From contig CAJNOP010000661.1 in assembly GCA_905250075.1 (NCBI GenBank), positions 54,169 through 118,168 on the forward strand: a stretch of DNA of 64,000 nucleotides, in the 5' to 3' direction. Below the pieces are notes generated by a model, which made no database searches, was not told the DNA's origin, and was given only the letters and a program-made list of their open reading frames with translations. Positions 13,709 through 25,947 of this stretch are shown here, one piece after another. A program made the translations under genes and the position numbers. Every line of letters begins with the position of its first letter. Within the stretch, counting starts at the first letter, position 1. Source of the stretch: Rotaria sp. Silwood1. Taxonomy: Eukaryota > Rotifera > Eurotatoria > Philodinida > Philodinidae.

Positions 13709-14133
13709 TGTTAGAGTAAAATAATTCTAATTCAAACTAAAATAATCAGCACAAATAAATCAAGAATGGACGAGATAAGTATTCATTTAGTTATATCTAA
13801 CATACTGTTTTAAAGAGTTTTCAAATTTTCTGCTTCATATTTTCCTCGCTATATATTTTTTTTAAAGAACATGAGATTATATATACAACGATTATCATAT
13901 TATTCTATAAAAGTTTTTCTTTTTTTTTTAAACAAAATTTTCTTTGCCAAGGCGATTTATTCAACTATGTTATAACAAAAGAAATGTTTTAATATGGTTA
14001 TGGAGTGTTGTCATCGTCAAGAAAGGAAAGATAAAAAAAAATTAAAAAAATAAAAAGAACTCATTGGCAGCATCGTTCTGTTGAGAAGAAAAGAACACTA
14101 CGAAGGAGAGAAAAAAAAAGCAAGGGAATAGAG
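13709..14133 (+). other. Leader region of the ART-TPR gene
   Basis: AT-rich, with poly-T and poly-A runs. It holds the presumed promoter and 5' UTR of the gene that starts near 14209. No TATA box could be picked out with confidence because the whole region is AT-rich. Confidence 0.3.
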
Positions 14134-14208
14134 GTGAGTCATTTTTCTGCTGAGCGTTGTATAACGACGAAATTTCAAGGTTTAGCAATTAAATTTCGAC
14201 CAAAAACG

Positions 14209-17200
14209 ATGGGTTCCGGTTCAAGCTCTACAATTTTATCTTCAACCAATAGTAAAAAAAATAAATCCGTAATAACAAATGATAATTCAACTGATAAATC
14301 AGGTAAATTACCTCAAATTATTGCTCAAGAAAATACACAAAAGTCAATTAAAGAAAAACATAAAAGATTTGAAAATTTTGAACCATTGACACTTATTTGT
14401 CTTGATGATGATTTTGATGATAATGATAAACAATTTCGATCTGCAATCGATTTTATTTGTTGTTTTAATGATTTGGAACAATGTGAACAATTTATTTTAA
14501 ATAATAATAAAAATGATCATTTATTTTTTATTGTTTCAAGTCAATATGCTACTAATATTGTATCACATGTTCATGATTTAAAACAAATTATTGCAATTTA
14601 TATACTGCAACAAAATATATCGAATATTAATAGAGAAGATATTATTGATGAGAAATGGACAAAACGATATACAAAGGTAAATATTCAGTTTTTGTGTTGA
14701 TGAAAATTAAAACTGTTCCTACATTTCAATTTACTCTATAAAATAGTTTATCGACTATCGTTTTTTTTTCTGTCTGAATTGAAAATAAATCTAATGATGA
14801 AAATTTTGATATTCTAAAATTAACAAGATTGTTTTGTTTGGGTCAAATTATTATTCTCATCGTTGATTTAATTCGTTCAAAATATGAGTTATCCATGACA
14901 ACACTGAACCAAGATATTCAATTTCGCTACAGAAACATGACAAATAGATAGATCACATTAGAATCATAGTAGATTTAATTTCTTCGAAAAGGTTAGTAAT
15001 ATTGAACTGGAAAGAAGATAGATTTTATGTGTGAAAGATGACTAGTATGTAATAAGATGCTTGACGATTACAGACATTGATGCATCACGTTGTATTTCAT
15101 TAATTGTCTTTGCACCGAGGGTAAAAAATGTTGGCGTTATTGTTATAAGATTGAAGATCTTCATATGTCTATTTGAAATAAACCTATTGAAATATTAATT
15201 TCAACTTCAATTGCTTTCAGTTGAAATAAGATCGAAAGTACTGATAACTTTTCAGCTAGATCGTGGAAGCTCATTTGTTTCAAAAATCTGATGAATGTAT
15301 ATAAAAATGAATGCGAATAGCTTCCATTATGTTCCTATAACAAAAGTAAATACTTTAAAAATTGAAGAATTTTATTCAGAATCTCCATAAGGAAATCATA
15401 TTTTGATTTGGGGTTAGATTCACGGTTAGAGGAATCATTTGACTTCAACAAGGTTAATATTTTGAACTTTAAGTACAAAAAGTTTCATTATCAGAAAAAC
15501 GTAACCTCATGATTATCGATCTATTGAAATAATAAGTTGTAAAAAGAATTGAAAATATGTAACAAAAGTATTTCAAATCATAATGAATTAGATTTCGAAA
15601 CTTATTTGCGGTTTTTTTATTATAAATCTGTGTATTTTATATGATTTTCAACGAAGAAAATGGGTATGAAGCTGAAGACGAACGTTGACTCTTTCGAGCT
15701 GTGAGCACCTTTTGATACTATTAGACAGTGTTATATGCTACCAGAGAGACTACATTCATCTTTTATATTATTTCAAATGTCCGAAAAAAAAACACATTTA
15801 CATTTATTTCTATTGTATTTGCATCAGAAAATAGAAAGTCAAAAATCTGACAATGTAAAAACATAACTTTCAAATTCTGATATTGTATTAGGAGATCTTT
15901 ATTATCAGAGTGATTGATTAATTATATCTGAAATTTCAAACAAAGAATGAGGAACTTCTTTGTTACGGTTTTCGAGGATTTCTAGAAAACTTATTCTTAG
16001 ATAAAAGAGAAAAAGAATATTTCGATCTATTAAAAATAGATCTATTGATAGGAAAAACTAAATATAAAAAATGTTACTTCACTAAATAATATCTTCTTCA
16101 CATGTTTTTTGGTTTCATTTCTTGGTTTAAGTTAAATCTTTTTTTTTTGTCACTGGTATCAGTAAACACAATTTGAATATCCAATTGTAAATGAATTGAA
16201 TGAAGATCTCTATTTATTTTGATGTCCTCTAAAATGTAAACAAATTTTATTAGAAAAGATAATTTCTTATTGTTTGATGTACTTTTCGACTTGAAGTATA
16301 CTGTTTTTCGTTGATTTCGATCTAAAAATTAAGGTGAAATAATAGAATCAATCTTATGAATTCATTTTATAAAGAATAATTGTTAATATTTTATCTTTTC
16401 ATTCTACACTGTTGTATAAGATGAATCAATCATTTTTGATGAACGAGATCATATTTTTGAAAAGCAGAAATTTCTCTAGAATTTATTTTTCAAGAATTTT
16501 TCCGAAACTTTGAAAATGAAATAATAAATAAGACTCTTTTCTTTATGCGAGCTCGATATCTAAATGATTAATTCTTAAACATGATTTGTTGTTTCAGGTA
16601 AAAGGTATTTATCTTGATCGTGATATTCTATTCGAAGAATTATCATCTGATGTAAAAATGTATACAAATATTGGTGATCTTCTTCCAATATCAATTTATA
16701 ATCGACTTGATATTGTTCAAAATAATAATTCATCAAATGATCATTTACGTTTTCTTTTTTATCAATTATTTATTCATGAATATTGTTTAAAATCATCTTC
16801 ATTAAATAAAATAAATCTTATTGAATTAATTGAAAATTATTATTATTTAAATCGATATGAATTAAATCAAATAAATGAATTTGATAAAGAATATAATTCA
16901 ACAAAAAATGTTTTAATATGGTTTTTAAAAAATTCTTTTCTTCGAAGATTATTAACAAAATCTTTATTAATATTAAATTTACAAATTTTATTTACATTAA
17001 GATTTTTTATTAAAGATATGTATAAAGCAATGATTGATATTGGTTCATCATCAAATAAATATCATCATATAGAAAATGAAGAAATTTTTTATCGAAGTCA
17101 AATTATATCTGAAGAAACATTTGGACGAATTAAATCAAATATTGGTACTTAAAAAAGAACTTTTTTTTGAATATTTATATGTTATTTATTTGTTTTTATT

Positions 17201-18300
17201 TAGGTGAATTATTATCAATAAATAATTTTTTCTTAGCAAATAAAAATCGACATAATGCATTATCATTTATTCGTCAAAATGTTTCATCAACTAATTTGAT
17301 TTATCGAGTTTTATTTGAAATTAAAATTCCGTCAGATTATAAATTTCAAAAAAAACATCCATTTATTGATGTAACACAGTTTTCTTCTGATGAATATACA
17401 ACTTTATTTTTTATTGGTTCCATATTTCAAATTAATACAGTTATTTTTGATATTAATAATGATTGTTGGACTATACAACTTACATTATATGATGAACGAG
17501 CAAATGAAGATTTTTTTCGAGTATTCACATTTCTTAATGAACATCATACTCCGTTAACGTTAGCTAATCTTCTTCGACGAATTAGTCCGAATTCTGCTAA
17601 ACAATTTTATAAACATATTTTAAAAGAAAATTCAGAATCATCTTCAAGACTTGAATGTTATCGTGGTCTTGGTCTATGTTCATATTCATGTGAAGATTAT
17701 GAACAAGCATTAATGTATTTTGAAAAAGCTCTTGAAATGGAACCAGAAGATCAATTAATAAAATCATCTTTACATAATTCAATTGGTCTTGTTTATGCTC
17801 AACAGGATAATATTGATCAAGCACAGTTTCATTTTTCTGAAGCATTAAAATATAGTTCATCACCATTACATGTAGCATGTGCTCATTATAATTTAGCATT
17901 AGTTTATGGTAAACAACGTTTATATGATGAAGAACTTGATCATTATCAAGAAGCATTTGAAATTCGTACAAATCAATTACCTGCAGATCATTTACAAATG
18001 GCTTCATTATTTAATAATATTGGTGTTGCATATTCAGATTTACATGAATATGATAAAGCTTTATCAAATTTAAGAAAAGCACTTGAAATACGATTGAAAT
18101 TATTACCTGAAAATCATATTGATGTTGCAAGAAGTTATGCCAATATTGGAGCTGTTTATGTTAAAACTGAAGAATTTCGAATGGCTTTAGAATATTTTAA
18201 TAAAGCACAACTTTTATTTGAAAAACAACAACCAATACCAGAACAAGATATGCAACAAATTAATCAAAATATTAAAATTGTTAATGAGAAACTTCAATGA
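14209..18300 (+). CDS. ADP-ribosyltransferase-like domain fused to kinesin-light-chain-type TPR repeats
   Basis: Three exons, 14209-14676, 16598-17144 and 17204-18300 (tga), give 703 residues. The first intron is 1,921 bases; the second is 59. The start at 14209 (MGSGSS) fits an N-myristoylation site; an in-frame ATG also exists at 14134. Residues about 60-160 match the N-terminal module of a large bdelloid family. Residues about 300-430 match the arginine-type mono-ADP-ribosyltransferase fold, with the NAD-binding arginine in YRSQ (residue 322). The usual STS motif reads LAN (349-351), and the ExE motif reads EYT (402-404), so the catalytic glutamate is threonine. Residues about 465-690 form four or five TPRs, including the ALMYFEKALEMEP and AHYNLALVYGKQRLYDEELD blocks. 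The frame is intact, so it may be expressed as a binding or scaffold pseudoenzyme. The partner is unknown. Possible polyadenylation signals lie near 18430-18460. Confidence 0.85.
14677..16597 (+). other. Unusually long intron of the ART-TPR gene
   Basis: Bounded by aag/gtaaat and tttcag/gta, both phase 0. At 1,921 bases it is some thirty times longer than the other introns here. No coding frame, terminal repeat or hammerhead motif was seen in it. An old decayed insertion would explain the length. Confidence 0.6.
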
Positions 18301-19099
18301 ATAAAAAAAAAAAAAAACAAGTAATAGTTTATTATATTTATTTAAAATTTTTGTTTGATTAGAGAACAAGATACTTCTATCGATTGACTTTTTTTTTTGT
18401 TTTTGATTTTTGTTTCTTTTTAAAAATCATTGTAAATAAAAGTTTTTGTCAAATAAAGTAAATATTGAGAAATAACTAAAATCTTATTAATTGAAGATAT
18501 AAGTATGATAACAATATTGTTATTATTCAAGTTTCTTTATTTTAAACTTACTCGTTCTTGTAGAATTAGATACTTGACAATGTAATTTTAATTTAAAAAA
18601 CATTCATTTATACGTAACTCAAGATTATATCTATGGAGATATATATTTATGTCGTGTTCATTGAGTTCTAGATGTTTTTGTTTATCTTGAAATAGATAGA
18701 AATTCGCGGCGTAATCAGAAGATTGTAGGTGATAAGCAGGAAGCTGTAGTCCTTCTGAATCAAAGAAGAAAAAGTGTATTTCTGTATATTCAATGTATTT
18801 CTGAAATACAGAAATACGCGTTTTCCACTTGCCAACATTCCATGTGGATACATTTTTGTTAAAAATTATTTCAAATTCAAGAAAGCTTATTTAGTTCAAG
18901 ACATATGTATGCGTTTTAGAATTACAACTGGTCTTTTATGTCGTAAAAAAAAACTGTTTTATTGTTATTTGGATAAAAAAAGAGAAATAGACGAAGAAAA
19001 TTAAAGTTAGCCATAAAGTTTATCGAATGATCTCCTGTAATAATGAATTTATGAAATTGTACGAAAACATCTAGTCCACTTTTGAATTTCTACAATGAA
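18301..19099. other. 3' flank and spacer
   Basis: Contains the poly-A-rich 3' end of the ART-TPR gene. A short local palindrome lies near 18776-18820 (gtatttctgaaatac with a second agaaatac copy). No gene is recognised. Confidence 0.4.
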
Positions 19100-21057
19100 T
19101 TTAGTTTTGTAATTTTTTGATGGTAAAACAAAGACTAAGAATGTTGATGTCGATGGTAGAAATGAAACATAATAACCAATAAGATATAGTCAAGGTTCAC
19201 GTGGTGATCTCATGCATCCTTTGATATATGATATGTTTAAACGTGGTAGAGCCAATAATACCAAAGAACAAAGTGTGATCAAGAGATGTTTATGTTGACG
19301 TATTTCTTTTTGTAAGTGTTCTTTGCTAATCAAATTAATCGAAAGTGGATTGAGAAAATGAAAGAGAGTGAGAAATAAATCATGAATATTGACATTCGCT
19401 AAATATCGAGCAAAACATCAAATTCTACTTTCATCAACATCAAAATCATCAATAAGTTCACGATAAATATTGGATCATGAATATGTGTTAGTATTATGAA
19501 AACAAACATACAAAAAATTACCCATCTAGCTAATTTTTTACTTTTGTTTTTATTGAAATTTTTATTCCGAATGACACTAACCATTCTTTCAATAGTTACT
19601 ACTGCATTAAACCATTCACTTGATACTAAAAGATAATTACGTGAAAATATAAAACCTTTAGTTGAAAATTGGCAATTACTACCATAGTAACAATTTTCAT
19701 ATATACATTGGACATGTTTGATTATTTTGAAAACATTGTGCTTTATTTTCACAATCATTATATCCATGACAACCATAATTTATTGTATGATTAAAAATAA
19801 AACAATTAGAAAATCGATCAAGATCACAAATACACATATGATCTTTATCATAAAAACACATCATTTGAGAATATTTTCGACATAAAAAATGAATAATATT
19901 TTGTACGATTAAAATATTCATAATTAACAAATGTTTTATTAAGAAGTTCTTCAATTGAAAAACAACGTTGTTTTGGTAATATTTCAGTATAAATTTTCTC
20001 TAAAAGTATAAATATTTCTCTTAATACTGCTAAATAATCATATTGACTAGGTATTTGAATAAAAATAATATTAAATGGTTGTGCTATACTAAGTTTAATG
20101 ATACTTTTAATCATAAGGTATTCTTTTTAAGACACTTGTTCGATCATGTTTTGAATTTTGAAATGCTATAATAAGATGTATGAGTAAAGATGAAGTTATT
20201 TTTCTTATTATTTCATCTAAACGTATAATAATCTCACTATATATATTTTCACATCATTCACCTGAATAAATTTCTTTAAAAAGACAAGTAAATGTTTGTA
20301 AATTAATTCGATCATCCGTTGGTATCATAAACCATTATGTTGACATGGATTGTTTTTTCAATCACAATTGAATGTTTCAAATAACATCTAGGACCAAATT
20401 TATGTAATGGACATATGCAAATAGATGAAGTCAGGCAAAATGAATCATTTGTACATGAACATGTATGTCGTATATTACATATAGAACCAGAATATGCTTG
20501 ATCACATTGACAAAAAAATAATAATTTATTATTTGTATATCTCGTGCATCGACCGTGATTTCCACATGATAAAGAACATGGTTCTATGTCTTCTAGATCG
20601 AAAATTTTCAATTGAGTAGCTATTCGATTAACTGGTAAAAATGAAAATGGTATAGATAAATACCAACTAGCCCAATGATCTCTAAAGTTGTTTTATGAAA
20701 AGCATCAATACGAATCGAATAATTAATGGATAAATTTTTCGGTCGATTTGGCTAAATTAAGTAAATATTATATTTTGTATTACAATCACGAATAGGCATA
20801 TATGCTATTTGTTCATAATTATCTATGATTTGTTCTTGTTCATCAATAAGCATAATAATCATTTGAGAAATAGTCATCAAGGATATTTTGGTACGTACAG
20901 AGAATTGAAGAGTCAAACTAATACGTTTGATTTTGCCATTGACATCAATTACCAAAATAACTTGGTGGACAAAGACATTCTTTTCTTTCATTCATGCCAG
21001 TTAGTACAACAATGCCTTGATGACAATATCGAAGTAATGTAACATCAATGTCAGATA
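19100..21057 (-). pseudogene. EGF-7TM receptor pseudogene (bdelloid-type GPCR)
   Basis: Minus-strand remains of a large receptor type common in bdelloids: extracellular Cys-rich/EGF modules followed by seven transmembrane helices. Reading from about 21057 downward: the N-terminal module ending CLCPPSYFG; a conserved block with IIMLIDEQEQII and PIRDCNTKYNIYL (about 20750-20880); EGF repeats with PCSLSCGNHGRC and CQCDQAYSGSIC (20430-20590); a block with PKQRCFSIEELLNKT (about 19980); CICDLDRFSNCF; CQFSTKGFIFSRN (19650); then VTIERMVSVI and the last helices with LLALPRL, LYLIGYYVSF and FVLPSKNYK (19100-19300). At least three frameshifts break it. Two in-frame TGAs fall where relatives have Trp (near 19420 and 19190). 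TM1, TM2 and most of TM3 are deleted between FSRN and SSEWFNAVV. The 5' end is cut about 40 bases from a telomere-like foldback. Confidence 0.85.
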
Positions 21058-21097
21058 CACTCTTTCTCTTTCAATCCATTTTAGAAATAGAGGATGC

Positions 21098-21164
21098 AGG
21101 TGTGGCCGGAGTGTGGGTGTGAACGTGAGGAAGAGAATGATACCGACACTCACATCCACACCCT
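21098..21164. repeat. Telomere-like foldback 1
   Basis: A G-rich arm (ggtgtggccggagtgtgggt) is followed by about 30 unrelated bases and then a C-rich arm (acactcacatccacaccc). The arms are variants of TGTGGG and its complement. It lies about 40 bases from the broken 5' end of the EGF-7TM pseudogene. Confidence 0.6.
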
Positions 21165-21699
21165 GAGCTTGATATATGTTTCTATGGCAATCATCTTGCT
21201 ACTCTTTGCAGTAGATTATCTCATTTGAGATCAGTTCATATTGCTATTCAAGTGCAGTTTAGAGAACCTTCAAGCAGCCATATATTATATGATTTCATTC
21301 CAGCTTTTCGTACACGTTTTTTGGTTCAATGGATCTTTAGGTCACATACGAGTGTGTGTGAATTATCGTCAAGTATTTTCGTCACGTACAGATGTTCTCT
21401 CTTCCATATACATTTTCTAATAATAGTCTATTTCGTACAATCGACCTGATTGATGCATTATTCAACGACAGCAACGAAGAGAAAGAAATATCAAATGATC
21501 TGTCTATGATACTTAGACCTCTCTCGTGTAGTATGAAATGGTTGCTTATCTCTTCGGTTGAAAGAAAAACGTACCACTTTCATTTCTTTACGCACTTCAA
21601 TGTCCATCTAGTCATAGTAAGTGATTAATATTATTTTTTTTTTCAAAAAAACCACGTTATGTATGAGTGATGTCGTAATCCCGTTACATCGGGTATCCA

Positions 21700-21960
21700 C
21701 CGCGAAACAGCAATTACCCCAAGGGTAATGATATCACTCTGTGCCATGGAAACTATATACTTTTTAAAGTTAAGCGTTTTGAGGGGTTTTGGTGTATTAC
21801 CCCAAGTGTAATGACATCGCTGTGTGCAATAGAAACTATATACTTTGTAAAGCTGAGCGTTTTGAGTGGTTTTGGTGTATTATCCCGGGGGAATGACGTC
21901 GTTACACCAAATCCACTCAAAACGCTCAACTTGTACGATATATAGTTTATGTAAGGGGTA
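21700..21960. repeat. Tandem plus inverted repeat with attaccccaag / aaacgctcaac blocks
   Basis: A unit running from attaccccaagggtaatg to gaggggttttggtgt (about 21712-21800) is repeated directly at about 21805-21890. Part of it then returns inverted at about 21905-21955 (acaccaaatccactcaaaac). The arrangement is head-to-tail followed by tail-to-tail. There is no coding frame. It is probably the remnant of a small foldback element. Confidence 0.65.
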
Positions 21961-22084
21961 TTGAAGTCATTACTCCTGTTCGTTAATTATAGATCGGGAA
22001 AGTGAATACACTTGATTACTCTGCGGGTATTTTGACGGTTGGCTCTCGATACTCCGTGTAATGGTATTATGACATCTATGCAAC

Positions 22085-22610
22085 TATTATATACCATTCG
22101 ATAGAGAATTTCAAGAGCTACAAAATGATATATAAAACATGAGGAAACAGGAAGATTATCTCACCCATCGCAAAGATAAATTGGGAAGAATCGGTTCTGT
22201 TTTTGTGCATGCTCTAATTGCTCACCAATTAGAGCTCCATCTTTCGACCATAGAGATGATAATCGAAGGTTGTCTGGGATGGAGAACTAGAATCTGCACT
22301 AAACTTGGCTCGAAGCCCCATTGGTCGAGTATTGACCAATAGAAATCATGTTATAGGAAAACGACTTTCTCAGGCTAAATAAAGTCGAACAGGTGAAATT
22401 TGAGGTCTATACGCTCCTAAGTCCTACGGTTGAACACTAGGCAATGGAATTCAAGGGTTTATAGAAAAGGTTTGCCACGCAAATTTTTATATCCAGACAT
22501 TCTAGGATGACCGATTTGTCTCATTCACTTTTTGAAGTACACATAACTCTCGGATATAAATCCGAGATTTCCACATTTTTATTTTATGATTGTTTGAGCG
22601 TGAATTTTTC
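22085..22610. repeat. Long direct repeat, copy 1
   Basis: The block begins near attcgatagagaatttcaag and ends past ataactctcggatataaatc. The same order of blocks recurs at about 23091-23870, with roughly 75-80 percent identity by eye. No coding frame spans it. The orphan open frame at 22139-22342 lies inside and is not conserved in the second copy. Confidence 0.7.
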
Positions 22611-22809
22611 GGTATGTGTTGTATTTCATTTATCTACGGTATATTAGCTAGTCGAAAAGATGCTTGTGTTTTAAAATCGTTTCATGATAATTATCGTTTT
22701 CAACATACTTTCTTTCGTCTACCATTTTTTTGTGACTCATGTAAATTTCATCATGGTTGAAACTATGTGATTTATTGAAAGTGCATTTCATAACAAATTC
22801 TTGTTGTGT

Positions 22810-23050
22810 ACGCAAATAGTGAGTACACTCTAGAATCGGTCAGTGTGTCCGTCCAGCCGGCCGTTAACACGATAACTTTTGAAAAGAGAGACAGATCATG
22901 ATGAAATTTTCTACACAGTTTAGTCTCAACAATATCTCGGTCGCGTTTGAAGATGAGAATGATTGACCGAGCCGTTCCTGAGTTATTGCAAAAATAGTCA
23001 TTTTTCCCTATGCCTTCCTATGCGAAAATCGACCCCTTCTCACTTTCGTG
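22810..23050. repeat. Dispersed-repeat-like block between the two direct copies
   Basis: It carries gtccgtccagccggccgtt, followed by aacacgataacttttgaaaa and tgatgaaatttt. This style of text is common in dispersed invertebrate repeats. No frame is open. The class cannot be settled from the sequence alone. Confidence 0.3.
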
Positions 23051-23090
23051 AACAATTTTTCCTATCATAGTCAAATAAAACCCCAAGTGT

Positions 23091-23870
23091 TATATACTAT
23101 TCGATAGAGAATTTCACGAGCTACAAAATGGTATATAAAACATAAAGAAATGAGAAGGCTAACTTACCTAATGCAAAGATAATTAAACGGAAATTGATTC
23201 TGTTTTTGTCCATGCTCTGTTTGATCCACAATTAGAGCTCTATCTTTCGATCACAGAGATGGTACTTCGAGGTTTTCTGAGGCGGGAAACTCGAATCTGT
23301 ACTCCACTTGCCTCGAAATACCATTGGTTGAGCAGGACCCAATAGAAATCGAGTTATAGGAAAAACGACTTTCTTAGGGTAAGCCAAGGCGAAGAGTTCA
23401 AATCTAAGCTGTATACGCCCCTAAATCCTATTAGCTGACCAGTAGCCAATAGAATTCAAGTGTTAATACAAAGGGTTTGTGTCATATAGTGACAATAATT
23501 CCATTGCTGCACTTCTACTTTCTTTTTGTGCTTTGTCTTCTTCATATGAGTCATCACATTATATAGATATACGCATCTATACAATCTATACATATATATG
23601 CATGCCTTTTTCTGTTCAGTGTGAGTTATTCTTGTTTCGTTTTTGCTGCATCTATCTTGCATTCTTTCTGCTGTTGCTCTTCGAGTCAATATACTGGTAT
23701 TAACTCGACCTCTCTATTTCAAATACGTAATTGAAATACGTGACAGTTTGCTAGGATAATTTTGATGCCCACACATTCTAGGATGACTCAAGTGTCTAAT
23801 TCACTTTTTGAAATACACATAACTCTCGGATTTAAATCCGAAGTTTCCACATTTATTTTTTTTAAAATTT
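23091..23870. repeat. Long direct repeat, copy 2 (interrupted)
   Basis: Second copy of the 22085-22610 block. It is interrupted at about 23480-23760 by sequence absent from copy 1, which includes (TA)-rich and CT-rich text. The conserved tail (ataactctcggatttaaatc) resumes at about 23820. Confidence 0.7.
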
Positions 23871-23910
23871 TTATAGATGATTTGTTATTAAATATACATA
23901 TATACAATAT

Positions 23911-25208
23911 ATGCGACCTGATACATATGAAGTACCTTTTCCAATGTTACTAAATCGTGCTTTTGAAATTTTACTTGGATTTCGAAATACTCGTACATAT
24001 AATGGTATTCAAATAAAAAATTTACAACGTATATTAGTTATTAAATGTCTAAATACATGTGATTCAGAGGAATGGACACAACATTTATTAAATTTAACTA
24101 ATCAAGCAAAAGATTTTATAAGTACAACATTACAACAAGTTGCTTTAATTCATTTGCATCAGTACACAAACCACAATTAGCTTATTGGTAAAAACAAGAT
24201 TATTATTTATTAACATGTAAATTTTAATATATGTCTATAGATTTATTAACGGGAAATCATATATGAAAGTCGTAGTTAAAGCTCTTTTAACAGTTAAAGA
24301 AGAAATTTTTATTACTTATTCGTGACTTTCATCAGAAATAATGTTAATAAAACCAACAGATGATGAAACATTTCGACTTGATAATATATTAGGAAAAATA
24401 GCTGTAAGATCTTTATTTTTATTTAATATAACTAAAGAATTTTTATTTAAATAATAGGATGAAGATGTTCGCGTATATGTAGTGGTTTTTAAAGAAGTTT
24501 CATTTGCTATAGATTTAAATAGTTTATATACAAAACGAATATTAATTGGTAAAAGTTAAAACGAATTTATTAAAGTTAGTTGAAAGTTTTAATGAAGTAC
24601 AATTTGATGAACTCTTCTTTTTTTTTCTTTATAATCTCTAAAGTTCATTCGTCATCCTGGTCATTATCCAGCAAATGAAGTTTTCTTATGGTCTCCTCAT
24701 GAAAAAAAAACAGTTGTTATCGATCAAAAAATTGCATTTGTCGTTAGAATTGATCTATGCTTCGCTTATTGGGATTTCGATTGTATGCGATGAGCGGAGT
24801 GAAAAATTCGAAATTATTTTCTTTTCAATAACTTTAGAAAATCTGTTTTTGTGTGATTGTTTGCAGGATAGAAATAGAAAAACCTTTAAAGTCTTTGTTT
24901 TTAATCTGCAAGTTGGTATCGCAAAATAGAAAGAAAGAAATAGAGATCTCGGATAAACTTTATTTTTGCGAATATTTATTAGATCGTTTTAGTATCCTTA
25001 TTAATTTGGATGAAGAAATGTGAAAAAACTAAAAATGCTATTAGAAATAGCTGCAGAAAAGGAAATAACATGTAGTAAAGAAAGTGTGAAAGAATCAGAA
25101 GTTAATACGACAGATACAATTAAGAAAGTGAGTGAAAAGCCTCCGAAGATCACAAATAGACTATCTCATTTGTTCAACACTTTTGTCCTGATTTTTGTAC
25201 TTCATTGA
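23911..25208 (+). pseudogene. Phospholipase D1/2-like pseudogene
   Basis: Remains of a eukaryotic PX-PH-type phospholipase D, which hydrolyses phosphatidylcholine to phosphatidic acid. At 23911-24180 the end of the PH domain is visible: YNGIQIKNLQRILVIKC, then EEWTQHLLNLTNQAKDF. At about 24235-24400 comes FINGKSYMK and EEIFIT, followed by a tga where relatives have the second Trp of DWW, then RLDNILGKIA. After an intron-like gap, 24460-24560 reads DEDVRVYVVVFKEVSFAIDL and SLYTKR. At about 24650-24795 the first HKD region reads FIRHPGHYPANEVFLW, then HEKKTVVIDQ, IAFVVRIDLCF and a stop. The HKD motif has one extra lysine codon in a run of nine A, and the Gly-Gly before IDLCF is Val-Arg. The second HKD half is absent. 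The 25020-25208 frame may be the loop that follows. Confidence 0.8.
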
Positions 25209-25696
25209 ATAATTTTTGTTTAATTTAGGTTGATGTCTTCTTGCTAATCGATTCATGATGTTCTGTTGATTTCTTCTTGTATTGACATATGTTTCTTTTA
25301 TTTCGATACTCGAATAAACACTCTCTCGCTTTTTAGTTTGTGTGTTTCTGTTAATTCAACCGTTTATTGCTTTACATTCTCATAGCTTTTTACCTTGATT
25401 TTTTTGTTATTCATCCGACAATTGTTTCATGTTTCTAGATTCATTCAGCTTTTCATCGGGTTTTTTTGTCTGTCGCTTTATTGTCAGTATGTTCCAATTA
25501 TTCTGAAGTGAATTATTCATCTCTCTTTTTAGCTCTTCATATTTCATTCAATCGTTCATATTCTACTTGATCTATTTGTTATATTTCGAGTTAGTAAATC
25601 TTATTTATTATTATTTTTTGAATTAATCTGCTTTTCTTTTTAGTTCTTCATCGTTCATCTGATCGTATTGGCTCATCTTTATCCACTTGACCATAT

Positions 25697-25900
25697 GGGT
25701 GTGGGTATGGGTGGGTGTGGGTGTGGTTGTGGGTTGGGTGTGGGTTGGGTGTGGGTTGGGTGTGGGTAGGTGTGGGTGTGGGTGTGTGGGATGTGGGTGT
25801 AGGTATGGCGTGTGGGATGTGGGTGTAGGTATGGCGTGTGGGATGTGGGTGTGGATGTTGATGAGCAGAAGAACAGGGCCCACACTCACACCCACATCCC
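25697..25900. repeat. Telomere-like foldback 2 (long G arm)
   Basis: About 160 bases of GTGGGT/TGTGGG variants, including three gtgtgggatgtgggtgtagg-type units, run to 25855. A loop of about 25 bases (gatgttgatgagcagaagaa) follows, then a 22-base C-rich arm at 25879-25900 (cccacactcacacccacatc). It separates the PLD pseudogene from the TDP-43-like gene. The open frames across it on both strands come from the repeat itself. Confidence 0.8.
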
Positions 25901-25947
25901 AACTTTTTCCTCAATTGATATTTGATAATTTTCATTTATTTAAAAAC

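Noticed and set aside
17597..18007. 136-codon minus-strand frame
   Set aside because: It is the antisense shadow of the TPR-coding exon.
19100..21057. Reassigned genetic code with TGA for tryptophan
   Set aside because: UBE2M and the SDR use TGG for Trp, and the ART-TPR, DUF5648-like and Ly6-like genes end in TGA.
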